DNA of 64,000 nt from a virus, in IMG/VR virus record IMGVR_UViG_3300021959_006017, positions 1-64,000 of that record. The stretch is one strand, 5' to 3'. Below, in pieces: positions 18,501 to 26,842 of the stretch. A program made the translations under genes and the position numbers. Each line of letters starts with the position of its first letter. Positions within the stretch are counted from its first letter, which is position 1. Below the pieces are notes generated by a model. It saw only the letters and a program-made list of their open reading frames with translations. It made no database searches and was not told the DNA's origin.

Positions 18501-21360
18501 TGATTTAGAAATCGTAGTAGCAAGTGTTGACACAGGTGGTGAAATACTTACAGTAACAGAAAACTACGAAGCAGCAGTAACAGGAGAATCAGCAAACTTC
18601 ATTGCTACTGTAACAATGTCAGAGGCTACCACAGGTGATATACTTCCATTAGAAGAAATAACATTTAGTGCATTAGCTACATTAAATGTAACTTTTCCAA
18701 ATAATCACGGACTTGTACCTGGAGATACATTTATTACAACAGTTACATCAGATGATGGTGCTAACAATCATAACCTAGCAGCTGGTTCATTCATTGCAAC
18801 GGATATTCCAACAGATGATTCTCTTACATTCCAAGCAAGAGCAGCAGGAAATATAGATGCTGCTACAATAAAATTAGACGGAGTAGTATATCCAAGACCA
18901 GATGCATTCTTTACACATAGACCATATGATGGAGGTGTACAGCTTGGTACAGGCGGTCCACAACACGGTTCGCAAGCAATACGTCAAAGTAAAAACTATA
19001 TTCGTTACCAGTCTGGTAAAGGTATTATGTATACAACTGGTGCGCTATTTGCACCAAGTTATGATTTGCGTAGTGTAACATCAGACGGAGTAGAAGTAGG
19101 ATCAACTATTACTATAGTTACAGACGATAATGACCACGGTGTACAAGCTGGCGGCGTTATTAGATTGATTGGCGTTGAAACTGAAGGTTACAATAGCGGT
19201 ACAGAAAGCTATCACGAACCGAAGTTTGATTATACAGTTACTAGAGTAGTTGACGAAAGAACTTTTGAAGTTGAAGCACAGCGTAGACTAGGAGCAACAA
19301 GTGCAGTACTAGGATTTGCAGCACAAATGAGTGTCGTTAGTTGGCATGGTGCTACAGTACGTTCTGGTATTTTTGACGATCAAAACGGAATTTTTTGGGA
19401 ATACGACGGAACACAACTAAGCGTAGTACAGCGTACTGGTACAAAACAAGTAGCAGGTACTATTGCTATGACTGTAGACGATAGCCAAGTAAGAGGTACA
19501 AATACAAGATTTAGAGATCAGCTAAAAGCCGGCGATAGGATCATCATCAAAGGTATGACACATGTTATTTCTAACATTGTTGATCAAGATACAATGTATG
19601 TAACTCCGGATTTTAGAGGCGTAGTTGATATTAGTGGTGCAAAAGCGATGCTAATCACTGACAAAAAAGTAAAACAAAGTGAGTTTAACTTAGATAGCCT
19701 AGATGGTACAGGACCGAGCAACTACAACTTTGATCATGCTAAAATGCAAATGATCGGTATTCAATACTCATGGTATGGTGCTGGTTTCATTGACTTTATG
19801 GTACGTGGTTCAGATGGTAATTTTGTGTTTGCACATAGAATGCGTAACTCAAACGTAAACACTGAAGCATTTATGCGTTCAGGTAACTTACCTGTACGTT
19901 ATGAAGTTTCTAATGAAGGTCCTCCAGGTAAACTTGTGGCAGATATAGATGCAACCCAAACAAGTCTTGTTTTAGAAGATTCAAGTTTCTTCCCAACTAC
20001 AGGTACTTTATACATCGACAACGAAGTTATTAGATTTACAGGAAATAATAAGACAACAAACACACTTACTGGGCTTACAAGAGGAAGTACTCTTACAAAC
20101 TTCCAAGCAGGCGCAACAAGAGCTTATGCAGCAGGAAATGCAGCATCACATAGTAATAAAACTGGTGTTATACTAATATCACAAACTATTACTCCACTTA
20201 TATCACACTGGGGTAGTGCGTTTATTACAGACGGCGGATTTGACGAAGACCGCGGTTACATTTTCTCTTACACTGAATCTAGTGTTCCTGTTACTACAAC
20301 TAAACAGACAGCATTTTTGATTCGACTAGCACCTAGTGTTTCTAACGCTATTATTGGAGATTTAGGAGAACGAGAACTCCTAAACCGTGCCCAGTTACTA
20401 TTACAAGGTATTGAGTGTACTTCGGATACAGGAACCGGCGGTATTGTTATTGAAGGTGTGTTAAATCCAAAGAACTATCCAACAAACCCAGCAAATATTG
20501 GTTGGCAGACACTAAGTACAGAAGCCCAAGGTGGACAACCTAGCTTTGCTCAAGTTGCAGCAGGTGGTTCTGTAACTTGGTCAACAGGCGCAGCAGCAAC
20601 AACTGCATCGGCAACAGCTATTGCAACTCTATCAGTGACAATGCCAACAAACGAAAACAACGGCAAAAACGATGAAATTGATTTTGATGCTATTGACTAT
20701 GAAACTTCAGGGCCAGTTGTACGGGGTGCTATTGTTAGTTCAACTAACTCAAGTGGAGATACTGTTTATGATGCAGCCGACGGTGTTACTGTACAAAGTA
20801 TTCAGTATAGACAAAATGACAACGACTACAGAATAACAGTGTCGGCTGACCCTGATGATAGATATGATGATGACTTTACATTTACATTTGGTGGTAACTT
20901 ATCTAACAGAAACTTTGTTTATTTAACAAAAACTACTTTTGACAGTACTAACGCTACTATTGGTACAGGAGTTACACAAACAGGCGGAAGTGTTAACTTC
21001 CCAGCTGGAACATTGATATCTCAGATTATACCTTTAAACCACGGCGGCACAGAGTTCTACGAAGTTAGATTTAACAACAGTTTCTCAGGTACATTTGCAG
21101 CAGGTTCAGGAACAATCGAGTTTGAGTTTGTTGAACCACCTTATGCACAGCCAGGTGAAACTGTATTTTCGTTTATTGCTAACCCAGGAGAACGCTCAGT
21201 TCTTAGTTTAAATCAACTAAAAGAACTTACAAATACTACACTAGGTGGTAGAGGTACATTTCCGAATGGTCCGGATGTGCTTGCTATCAACGTGTATAAG
21301 GTTACTGGCACATCAATTGATGCAAATATTATTCTAAGATGGGGTGAAGCTCAGGCTTAA
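15547..21360 (+). CDS. 1937-residue baseplate/fibre-scale virion protein
   Basis: The start is right after the upstream stop. Residues 1-450 (MAKRKIDNYVFSPGM, CERDIGFILSSYKNDLRYGGN, RPYDFGTDAIERMRV, ADFEYGLQPTKW, RGYPSIYEVPGS) are of a type I recognise from large virion proteins of T4-like cyanophages, where annotations vary between baseplate wedge and fibre. Residues ~580-1008 hold five tandem repeats. The rest contains Hint-like or Ig-like beta segments and a C-terminal region rich in Gly and Thr. No protease or lysozyme motif is seen. I call it a baseplate-associated structural protein; assignment to T4 gp7 or gp10 would need structure comparison. Confidence 0.7.
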   Translation: MAKRKIDNYVFSPGMSYKDNLVPNAYSLIDSNTNYIIAEAISWIQQEIDADNAPFIGYTYNQSKCERDIGFILSSYKNDLRYGGNEKTRLYAQKYWEGSVSQLDGDRQPEVVTHTYIKNLINNYILTNTAFTSLSDETQVIDTTKTAEASASTTITTLSTFLVDVIENGLGQLPTLDPNTFGYVKMQGKYNLSDILLITNNTTNDVIFNFTNNDTGAVIEVKDAQTVDNSQDVDFPKYLQTTDGVTTLKLNASTASQSADDDLQIFVEYTENGKSLTVTRPYDFGTDAIERMRVAPALSMLDADFEYGLQPTKWSAIGMMRGYPSIYEVPGSELNVSSVTTDASAGTGGVGQSLVTVNTVSPHGFTPGKPITIKALENSVAGASRAEGSFVIVETPSTRSFRYYAKAKVGTTSGEVLSTTYTQLRAAGFYTGSNISSNPVFTVESNGFSGTMVAELTVPTGETRIPYDGNTPELGAPLVHAGGNIPTGSQVTQSITQSSGGGTYLTAGIAQDISNGSNTFTVTDATGIITDLAIDRGDGVAAFITNIIGEDITISDNFTRDISGTTVTYSGVSAAPETGVGFNAKFDVSWTGGTYTVAVGAGINDAGEAYEVGDKIRILGSDVGGFSPDNDIIITVDGIFSLGSINALTATGTAFDGTGNLPGEQPPVEGGLGFGSIFDVTYTDNTYGSVTIDTSGESYTANDVIVIDGNNFLGGSSGTNDATVKVTTVDGSGGITAATVTGTAPNASVNYGVDNVDITYVYSGTTGSGAEFTVTRNGTVYSASIDVAGSNYLPTETFTIDGANLGGVTTTNDCIITVDNVGGSGEISAVSVSGTAANTDTKLAVSGTNLSGTGAIFTIDIAAGVYSVTIDDGGFDYATNQTFVIEGTSLGGTTPTNDATITVSTVDASGTITGATIAGTAITDTGSVTSVGGTNELPEGDGATFDVVRSASAYSVTVIDQGTLYTNGNRMIITGDLLGGQSPLHDLEIVVASVDTGGEILTVTENYEAAVTGESANFIATVTMSEATTGDILPLEEITFSALATLNVTFPNNHGLVPGDTFITTVTSDDGANNHNLAAGSFIATDIPTDDSLTFQARAAGNIDAATIKLDGVVYPRPDAFFTHRPYDGGVQLGTGGPQHGSQAIRQSKNYIRYQSGKGIMYTTGALFAPSYDLRSVTSDGVEVGSTITIVTDDNDHGVQAGGVIRLIGVETEGYNSGTESYHEPKFDYTVTRVVDERTFEVEAQRRLGATSAVLGFAAQMSVVSWHGATVRSGIFDDQNGIFWEYDGTQLSVVQRTGTKQVAGTIAMTVDDSQVRGTNTRFRDQLKAGDRIIIKGMTHVISNIVDQDTMYVTPDFRGVVDISGAKAMLITDKKVKQSEFNLDSLDGTGPSNYNFDHAKMQMIGIQYSWYGAGFIDFMVRGSDGNFVFAHRMRNSNVNTEAFMRSGNLPVRYEVSNEGPPGKLVADIDATQTSLVLEDSSFFPTTGTLYIDNEVIRFTGNNKTTNTLTGLTRGSTLTNFQAGATRAYAAGNAASHSNKTGVILISQTITPLISHWGSAFITDGGFDEDRGYIFSYTESSVPVTTTKQTAFLIRLAPSVSNAIIGDLGERELLNRAQLLLQGIECTSDTGTGGIVIEGVLNPKNYPTNPANIGWQTLSTEAQGGQPSFAQVAAGGSVTWSTGAAATTASATAIATLSVTMPTNENNGKNDEIDFDAIDYETSGPVVRGAIVSSTNSSGDTVYDAADGVTVQSIQYRQNDNDYRITVSADPDDRYDDDFTFTFGGNLSNRNFVYLTKTTFDSTNATIGTGVTQTGGSVNFPAGTLISQIIPLNHGGTEFYEVRFNNSFSGTFAAGSGTIEFEFVEPPYAQPGETVFSFIANPGERSVLSLNQLKELTNTTLGGRGTFPNGPDVLAINVYKVTGTSIDANIILRWGEAQA
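17282..18570 (+). repeat. Five tandem ~80-residue repeats (protein-level)
   Basis: Units share: G.GA.F.V....Y.V.I...G..Y...(D/T)...I.G..LGG...(T/D)ND..I.V..V...G.I....V.GTA. They begin at about residues 579, 674, 754, 840 and 937 of the 1937-residue protein. The NDA(T/I)(I/V)(T/K)V core is best kept in the middle three; units 1 and 5 are degenerate. Confidence 0.7.
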
Positions 21361-21956
21361 AGTGCCTGTGCAAACTCTAATAGATTATCAAACACATAGG
21401 TTTGTTTTTTGAGCTTTTTGTAGGTAAACTTATTGAGTTCTTTTTCAGTTTCTGAACCATAACCTGTTCTTACAAGCACAGGTCTTGCTCTTGCTTTTAC
21501 AGCAGCCTTTAAATCGTTTAGTTTATCACCTACATAGAATCCTTGCTTGAACTTTATTTGAGGATTTTCTTTTTCACAGCGTTGAAACATTCCAATATTA
21601 GGCTTTGCATAGATATCATCTTTCATACTGCTTGTGCTGTAGTAGAGTGCGTCTATGCTAGGACATCCTGCTTCTCCTAGCAGTTGGAACATATAAGAAT
21701 GTACTTGTTCTACCTGTTCTACAGTTAAACTGCCCTTCATAATACCGCCTTGGTTAGTAATGATAGCAATTTTATGTCCTTTTGATCTTATAATAGCAAG
21801 AGCCTCAAGACTTCCTTCGATAGGTACAAAATCACCCGGCCTAGTAACATATGTTCCTAAGTCTTTGTTTATAGTACCGTCGCGATCTATACCAACTACA
21901 CACTTTGTATATTTGCTTAGATCATCTTGTCCTTGAGGACCCCACATATTATTCAT
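21357..21956 (-). CDS. gmhB: HAD phosphatase, GmhB-like (heptose 1,7-bisphosphatase)
   Basis: 199 residues from the ATG at 21956, which overlaps the upstream stop by 8 bases; an earlier in-frame ATG at 22022 lies deep inside the cupin gene. HAD motif I is GIDRDGTIN (nucleophile and acid/base Asp); an NQGGI segment gives motif II. KPNIGMF matches the KP.PGM block of GmhB, and GDKLNDLKAA gives motif IV. GmhB removes the C7 phosphate in ADP-heptose synthesis, and the operon encodes HldE and HldD. Odd: the Cys/His zinc loop usually placed before the KP.PGM block is absent. It could alternatively serve as a Kdo-8-phosphate-type phosphatase. Confidence 0.75.
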   Translation of the reverse strand: MNNMWGPQGQDDLSKYTKCVVGIDRDGTINKDLGTYVTRPGDFVPIEGSLEALAIIRSKGHKIAIITNQGGIMKGSLTVEQVEQVHSYMFQLLGEAGCPSIDALYYSTSSMKDDIYAKPNIGMFQRCEKENPQIKFKQGFYVGDKLNDLKAAVKARARPVLVRTGYGSETEKELNKFTYKKLKKQTYVFDNLLEFAQAL

Positions 21957-22356
21957 CTTTTGGAGTTTCTTCTTCTTTGTTACTTTGACTATCGCCTGGA
22001 ATAATACGATAGTTGTCTTCAACTGAATCCGGTGTGCTTACTTCTGTAATACTAGCACCGTCAGTAAGTGCTTCTAGTTGATGCGGCAAACACGGAGGAT
22101 TATTCCATACATCACCTTCTTTTAGTTCCTGTTCCATAAGTGTAGCATTGTTTGGATTGATGTAACGTAGTTTAAACTTACCGCTGTTTACAAACCAAGT
22201 TTCATCTTTTTCTTTGTGAAAATGCATGCTAAACTTTGAACCTGCTTTTTCAAAGAAAAGAATCTTACCGCAATACTTGTCGTTAGTGGCAAAGATAAGT
22301 TCATATCCCCATCCTTTTTGTACTGCACCTTGTAGTCTAGTTGGCTTATCTGTCAT
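21949..22356 (-). CDS. Cupin protein (sugar-isomerase type)
   Basis: 135 residues. A single cupin barrel: GWGYELIFATNDKYCGKILFFE, then FSMHFHKEKDETWFVNSG (metal-binding H-x-H and Glu), and PCLPHQLEAL with the third His. The pattern resembles the C-terminal cupin of type II phosphomannose isomerases and WbuC-like sugar-binding cupins. It overlaps hldD by 11 bases and gmhB by 8, so it is part of the heptose operon. It may isomerise or epimerise a sugar phosphate; gmhA, the missing first step, has an unrelated SIS fold, so replacement by this cupin is only speculation. Tail is Glu/Lys-rich. Confidence 0.7.
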   Translation of the reverse strand: MTDKPTRLQGAVQKGWGYELIFATNDKYCGKILFFEKAGSKFSMHFHKEKDETWFVNSGKFKLRYINPNNATLMEQELKEGDVWNNPPCLPHQLEALTDGASITEVSTPDSVEDNYRIIPGDSQSNKEEETPKDE

Positions 22357-23164
22357 TTATATAATCCTTAATGTTAGTCCAATCAACGTCTATATTATTA
22401 GTTAACTTGTTTATGTTTGCACAGGTGTATTTTTGATATTGACCTTTAAGGTTTTCAGGCATAGGAATATATTCAATATCTGCATTGTATTTTTTTGCAA
22501 TAGTTCTTGCTACTGTTTCAAAACTTTCTGCTGTGCCTGTTCCTACATTGTAGATTCCTGATTGATCTACACCTAGCATTTTTTCGTGTACCCTACACAC
22601 ATCTTCTACACATACAAAGTCTCGCTTATAGTTTTCACTGTTTTCAAATACTTTGATTTTGCCTTGTTTGGCTTGCTTTGTAAACTTAGTATAAGGACTA
22701 GCCATATCGCCTTTTTGTTCTTCGCCATTTGCACCATATACATTGAAATAACGCATGCCTTGAACAATAACTTGAAAGTGTTCTAGATTTTGTGTAACAA
22801 ATCTATCAAACAAATATTTTGTCCAAGCATAAGGGCTTTGTGGCTGTAAAGGACCATTTTCTGTAAAGTGTTCAGTAGGTCCGTACACACTTGCACTTGA
22901 TGAATATTGGAAGTTAACACCTATCATATCACATGCTTGTAGCAAACGTAAACTATGTTCAAGATTCTGTTCCATAATAAAGTCTACATTAGTTTCTGTT
23001 GTGCTACTGTTTGCACCGATGTGCATAACCCAATCATATCCGCTAGGATCTGGAATAGTGTTAGGAATATAATCCCAACCTTCTACTTCGTGTCCTTGTG
23101 CCTGCAAATATAATGCAAGATTTGAACCGATAAATCCTTTATGACCCGTTACTAGTATTTTCAT
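22346..23164 (-). CDS. hldD: NAD(P)-dependent sugar-nucleotide epimerase, HldD-like
   Basis: 272 residues, extended SDR fold. GHKGFIGSN at residues 7-15 is the dinucleotide loop; SSSASVYG and the Y112-x3-K116 pair (YAWTK) form the catalytic set. HIGANSSTTETN near residue 48 resembles the A.SSTTE loop specific to ADP-glycero-manno-heptose 6-epimerase rather than UDP-galactose epimerases; FNVYG is also kept. HldD converts ADP-D,D-heptose to ADP-L,D-heptose, the donor for LPS inner core. Slightly shorter than E. coli HldD (310). Overlaps its neighbours by 26 and 11 bases. Family certain; the exact substrate is inferred from the operon. Confidence 0.8.
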   Translation of the reverse strand: MKILVTGHKGFIGSNLALYLQAQGHEVEGWDYIPNTIPDPSGYDWVMHIGANSSTTETNVDFIMEQNLEHSLRLLQACDMIGVNFQYSSSASVYGPTEHFTENGPLQPQSPYAWTKYLFDRFVTQNLEHFQVIVQGMRYFNVYGANGEEQKGDMASPYTKFTKQAKQGKIKVFENSENYKRDFVCVEDVCRVHEKMLGVDQSGIYNVGTGTAESFETVARTIAKKYNADIEYIPMPENLKGQYQKYTCANINKLTNNIDVDWTNIKDYINDR

Positions 23165-23714
23165 TAATATCCTCTAATTCAAAAAAGAAAACTTGTGTTA
23201 ACCTAGAATCTTCTAGTTTTGTTCCAAATCCTGTAGTAGTACTTCTATGATATATTTCTCCGTTATAAAGAATCAATCTATTATAGATATTTCCTACTCT
23301 TGCCATTTCTTCCCACTCGTTTGGGTTTAAATGATCTTCGGTAGTGTTATCGCGCCCGTACATTATTTTTGTATTTTTATGCCTATAAAGACTTGTTCCG
23401 TATTCAATGGGTGCATCGGGTGTCAAGTATAGTACACCTGCCCACGGCTCTAAATCGTGGTGTATCCAGTTATCTTCAGGGCCTTCTGCAGACGTAACTA
23501 TCTGAAACTGTTTACTAGCCATTTTGTGTATAGGTTTTTTACCGAATATAGAAATAAACTGTTCTTCAAGAAATTGATTATAAGGTTCACTTTTCCATCT
23601 AGATCTAACACCTGGATGAGTTCCTGCTCCGGCAAACGTTTGTTTGAGAGCAAAGTTTCTAATCTTGTCAGGATCTGGTAAAAAGTTATCTATGACTATA
23701 AGATTAAGATCCAT
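23139..23714 (-). CDS. 2OG-Fe(II) oxygenase-like protein (DUF6445-like)
   Basis: 191 residues. NWIHHDLEPWAGVLYLTPDAP holds an H-x-D pair, IYHRSTTTGFG the distal His, and SRLTQVFFF the Arg after ~10 residues, the order expected for a 2-oxoglutarate oxygenase jelly-roll. The N-terminus (LIVIDNFLPDPDKIRNFAL) matches the small family I know as DUF6445. It sits between hldE (11-base overlap) and hldD (26-base overlap), so a role in modifying the heptose product or its acceptor is reasonable. Substrate unknown. This is the second putative 2OG enzyme of the window and is not closely similar to the one at 10758. Confidence 0.65.
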   Translation of the reverse strand: MDLNLIVIDNFLPDPDKIRNFALKQTFAGAGTHPGVRSRWKSEPYNQFLEEQFISIFGKKPIHKMASKQFQIVTSAEGPEDNWIHHDLEPWAGVLYLTPDAPIEYGTSLYRHKNTKIMYGRDNTTEDHLNPNEWEEMARVGNIYNRLILYNGEIYHRSTTTGFGTKLEDSRLTQVFFFELEDINENTSNGS

Positions 23715-24960
23715 TTATTTCTCCAATCAACTTTGTTGTAGAATAGCCGTCTACAGTAGGAACAATATGCACAGGCGCAATATCATGTCCTACAACTTGT
23801 TCTACCGTATAATCGCCACCTTTTACTATTAGGTCGGGTTGTATAGTTTTGATTAACTCATAAGGAGTATCGTCTGTAAATGTAACTACTTCGTCTACCC
23901 AAGGTAACATTTCAAGTTGTGCAACTCTTGTTTGCACATCATTTATAGGGCGATCGCTACCTTTTAATCTTTGTACACTAGCATCTGTATTAACACCAAC
24001 AACTAGTTTATTTCCTAAACTGCGAGCTTCTTTTAATAACTGTAAGTGTCCTTTGTGTAGTATATCAAAAACACCGTTTGTAAAAACCACACCTTTAGTA
24101 AGGTCTTCATGTGTTACAACATGTACACCTCTATATTCAACACTTCGTGCAGCAGCAAAACATGCTTTTGCAGCAGCGTCAAAAACATCTATATCTTGAT
24201 GAATATAATATGCAAGAACTGCAAGTACAGTATCACCTGCACCTGTTACATCTGCTACTTCTTTTACAGGTTCTTGATAGTGTTTGATTCTGCCATCTTC
24301 ATTCATTACAGTAAGCCCATTCTTGCCGTCTGTAACTACTAACCAAGTCCAGTTATACTTTTTCATTTTTAGCAGTGCAGTTTCTTTACGGAAATCGCCA
24401 AACCACTGTTTGTATTCTTTCATATTAGGTTTAACAAGAAACGCACCTTTATAGTATTCAGGATCTTGTTTAGGATCCACAAGTACTTTGCAGCCTCTTT
24501 TAACTAGTGTAGGCACAGTGTCTTTTTTTATAGTACCTTTGTTATAGTCACTTATACAAACAAGATCGTTTGTTACTTGATCATTAATAAGTCTATTAAA
24601 TGCTTCCGTGCCTGTATAATGTTCTTCACGATCCCAACGTACAATGTGTTGCCCGCCTTGTCCTACTAGTCTATTTTTAGTAGTTGTAACCTTGCTATCA
24701 AGTGTTGCTCTAAAATCTATTTTGTTATAAGGTTTAAAACAATCAATAACTCTATAACCTTCTCTGTCTGGCGCTATAGTTCCGTAGATAGCTATATTTC
24801 CATTAAGACTTGCAATATTAAGTGCAAGGTTAGCAGCACCGCCGGGACAAAACTTTTGTTCACTTTCTTTAAGCACAGGAACAGGTGCTTCAGGACTGAT
24901 TCTTTTGGCTTTGCCAATAATCCATCTGTCCAACATAATATCGCCATAAACTCTAATCAT
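23704..24960 (-). CDS. hldE: Bifunctional heptose-7-P kinase / heptose-1-P adenylyltransferase
   Basis: 418 residues. Residues 1-280 are a PfkB-type kinase: GDIMLDRWI, PGGAANLALN at ~39-48, and DVTGAGDT at 237-244 with the catalytic Asp. Residues 290-418 are a cytidylyltransferase-fold adenylyltransferase: VFTNGVFDILHKGH (HxGH-type motif at 302-305), VGVNTDASV, RLKG..RPIND and a YSTTKLI end. This two-domain order is specific to HldE. It phosphorylates D-glycero-manno-heptose 7-phosphate and later joins the 1-phosphate to ATP. It leads a five-gene overlapping operon and has its own sigma-70 promoter, TATAAT lying only 5 bases before the ATG. Confidence 0.93.
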   Translation of the reverse strand: MIRVYGDIMLDRWIIGKAKRISPEAPVPVLKESEQKFCPGGAANLALNIASLNGNIAIYGTIAPDREGYRVIDCFKPYNKIDFRATLDSKVTTTKNRLVGQGGQHIVRWDREEHYTGTEAFNRLINDQVTNDLVCISDYNKGTIKKDTVPTLVKRGCKVLVDPKQDPEYYKGAFLVKPNMKEYKQWFGDFRKETALLKMKKYNWTWLVVTDGKNGLTVMNEDGRIKHYQEPVKEVADVTGAGDTVLAVLAYYIHQDIDVFDAAAKACFAAARSVEYRGVHVVTHEDLTKGVVFTNGVFDILHKGHLQLLKEARSLGNKLVVGVNTDASVQRLKGSDRPINDVQTRVAQLEMLPWVDEVVTFTDDTPYELIKTIQPDLIVKGGDYTVEQVVGHDIAPVHIVPTVDGYSTTKLIGEINGS

Positions 24961-24965
24961 GCTTT

Positions 24966-24994
24966 ATTATACTATACCTTTATATTTTAGTCAA
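24966..24994 (-). promoter_or_regulatory. Sigma-70-type promoter for hldE, predicted leaderless
   Basis: Read on the minus strand: TTGACT (24994-24989), 17-base spacer, TATAAT (24971-24966), 5 bases, ATG at 24960. The -35 lies in the last codons of the Nudix gene. Transcription is expected within a base or two of the start codon. Confidence 0.75.
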
Positions 24995-25421
24995 GAAGAT
25001 TAATAGTTTGGAATACAGTTTCTAGTTTAGTTAGATTGACTTTGCTTTGTAAAGTATTACGCAAACCGTGATGCAGTGGCTTAGGCCATTTTGTAAAACT
25101 ACACCATGCATATCCGTCATGTTCGTCGTTTAGTTTTGGTATAAACTCTTCGTCGACAATACATAGATAGGTATGAAAGTAAAACTTAGTATCTGCACTA
25201 ATAAAACTTTCAAGAGGAAGTGTTTTTTTGATTTCAGGAAGAAAGCCTATTTCTTCTTTTATTTCTCGTTGTAAGCCTTCCCAAGGTGTTTCACCTGCTT
25301 CGTTACCGCCGCCTACAAGGCCCCACATTTCACTTTTCTTTCCACCTACTCTGTGTAGAAATAAAAAACGATTAGTGTTACGTGTATAGAAGAGAGCACC
25401 GCTGCATATAATCTTGTCCAT
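24987..25421 (-). CDS. Nudix hydrolase
   Basis: 144 residues. A complete Nudix box at ~37-59: GGNEAGE then TPWEGLQ then REIKEEIGF, matching G-x5-E-x7-REUxEExGU, on a WGLVGGG strand. Nudix enzymes hydrolyse nucleoside diphosphates linked to another moiety (NTPs, ADP-sugars, NADH, ApnA). T4 has its own Nudix enzyme (NudE), and GDP-mannose-type variants handle nucleotide sugars, so beside an ADP-heptose operon the substrate might be an ADP-sugar. It follows gp15 by 8 bases and is followed by hldE, which has a separate promoter. Substrate unknown. Confidence 0.85.
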   Translation of the reverse strand: MDKIICSGALFYTRNTNRFLFLHRVGGKKSEMWGLVGGGNEAGETPWEGLQREIKEEIGFLPEIKKTLPLESFISADTKFYFHTYLCIVDEEFIPKLNDEHDGYAWCSFTKWPKPLHHGLRNTLQSKVNLTKLETVFQTINLLD

Positions 25422-25429
25422 ACTAATAG

Positions 25430-26842
25430 TTAGCCGGCTAGTTCTATTCGCCAGGTGCCAACTGGATAATCGCCATCAACAGCTTTTAGCCAATCACCAT
25501 TATCATAGCGGTATTGTATTTGTGTGTTAAGATTTGTAGTATATGTAGTTTCAGAACTTGCATTAGAATCAAAAACAATATTCCATTTTGATCCGTCCCA
25601 TTCGATTATATCATTTGCTTTTGCAACAAGACCGGTCCCATCATTGTTTGTCCATGCTTGAGCATGAACAGTTTGGCCTTCTTTACCTATATCTTCGAGT
25701 ATAAGAAGTCTTAGCCCGTCAGTTAGTCGTGTAAGAGGATTAAATGTTGTAGGATCGATAATATAATCTATACTAGTTCTACCTTCAATAATAGTGTCTT
25801 GTGGAAATGTATCTTCATCAAAGTCTATTTGTATTTGTGTATCGTCTAATGGATTTTGAGCAAACGTGCCTGTCACAGTGACGTCAGTATCTAAGTTTGT
25901 AAGATAAATTCTACTTACGCCTGCTCCATACTGACCTGGTAGTGCTTCAAATATATCTTGCCAGTTTTTAGATCCCACTCTACCGTTCGCATAAAGTTGT
26001 GCAATACCATTTTCTAAATATACTCCATAAGTATTATAGTTTACATTAGCCATTTCATTTGCTAAAATAGTATTTGCTTTTTGTCCAAACTCGTTAGTTG
26101 TTGCACCAGGTACTGGGGCATCGTCAAACTGATTAAGTTGAGGAATACTAATACCATCTTCAATAGTTCCTCTATTTTCGTCAAACATGCTAGTAATAAT
26201 ATTTGTAACAACACCCATTTTCTTAACTTTTACAGGTGGACTAATATAGATAGGAACACTAAATGTAAGTGTTGCAATATCTATTTCACTATCAACGCCT
26301 ACAGGAATACTACGATTTGACCAGTTTACATTTTCAAGGTTTACAACAGTAATAGCAGTCCAGTCAACAAAGTTATCACTTTTTTGCATTTCCAAACTTG
26401 GATTAAAAAGAACTAATATTTGCTCTAGTATTTGTAACTTCTGATCAGTGTTGCTTGCCCATATGTCTGCATTAACACGTAAAATGTAAGGTGTAGGCAT
26501 TAGTCTTTCTACAGTATAGTTTTTACCTTGATAATTTTCGTATTCGCCTGTTTCTTCATTAAATGCACGTTCTCTTATATTAGATTTTTTAACAAACGTA
26601 GCGTCTAATAATCTTGCTTTGTCTAGTTCTAAGCCTGTTATATAAACACTAATACGTGGAGCACTAGGAAGTTTGTTTTCACTGTTCTCTCTAATAATGT
26701 TTGCAACTTGTCTAGTTAAATCACCATACATTACAGGAACATCTTTAACATTGCCCTTTCCATCTTTGACAGGAAAGTTACTCAAAATGCGCATCATTTG
26801 AGTAGTATATCTTCTTATTTGTCCATCATAAAAATGAAGCAT
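25430..26842 (-). CDS. 15: Tail completion and sheath stabiliser protein, gp15-like
   Basis: 470 residues. The N-terminus FYDGQIRRYTTQMMRILSNF...VPVMYGD matches T4 gp15 (FY...RRY...L.SNI, then VPI.Y). Later blocks match too: a PRI.VYITGLELD segment, YNP-like PTPYILRVNADIW, LEQILVLFNPSLE, and a SRRR-like strand pair. In T4, gp15 forms the ring that caps the tail and joins it to the neck. This protein is ~200 residues longer, with an added C-terminal region rich in Asp and Thr (residues ~260-470). The ATG overlaps the gp14 stop by 1 base. It is on the minus strand, away from its T4 neighbours gp18/gp19. Confidence 0.82.
   Translation of the reverse strand: MLHFYDGQIRRYTTQMMRILSNFPVKDGKGNVKDVPVMYGDLTRQVANIIRENSENKLPSAPRISVYITGLELDKARLLDATFVKKSNIRERAFNEETGEYENYQGKNYTVERLMPTPYILRVNADIWASNTDQKLQILEQILVLFNPSLEMQKSDNFVDWTAITVVNLENVNWSNRSIPVGVDSEIDIATLTFSVPIYISPPVKVKKMGVVTNIITSMFDENRGTIEDGISIPQLNQFDDAPVPGATTNEFGQKANTILANEMANVNYNTYGVYLENGIAQLYANGRVGSKNWQDIFEALPGQYGAGVSRIYLTNLDTDVTVTGTFAQNPLDDTQIQIDFDEDTFPQDTIIEGRTSIDYIIDPTTFNPLTRLTDGLRLLILEDIGKEGQTVHAQAWTNNDGTGLVAKANDIIEWDGSKWNIVFDSNASSETTYTTNLNTQIQYRYDNGDWLKAVDGDYPVGTWRIELAG

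Noticed and set aside
21358-21380. CAGGC/GCCTG inverted repeat at the convergent ends of the 1937-residue gene and gmhB
   Set aside because: Only a 5-bp stem with no T-run on either strand, and inside coding sequence; not enough for a terminator call.
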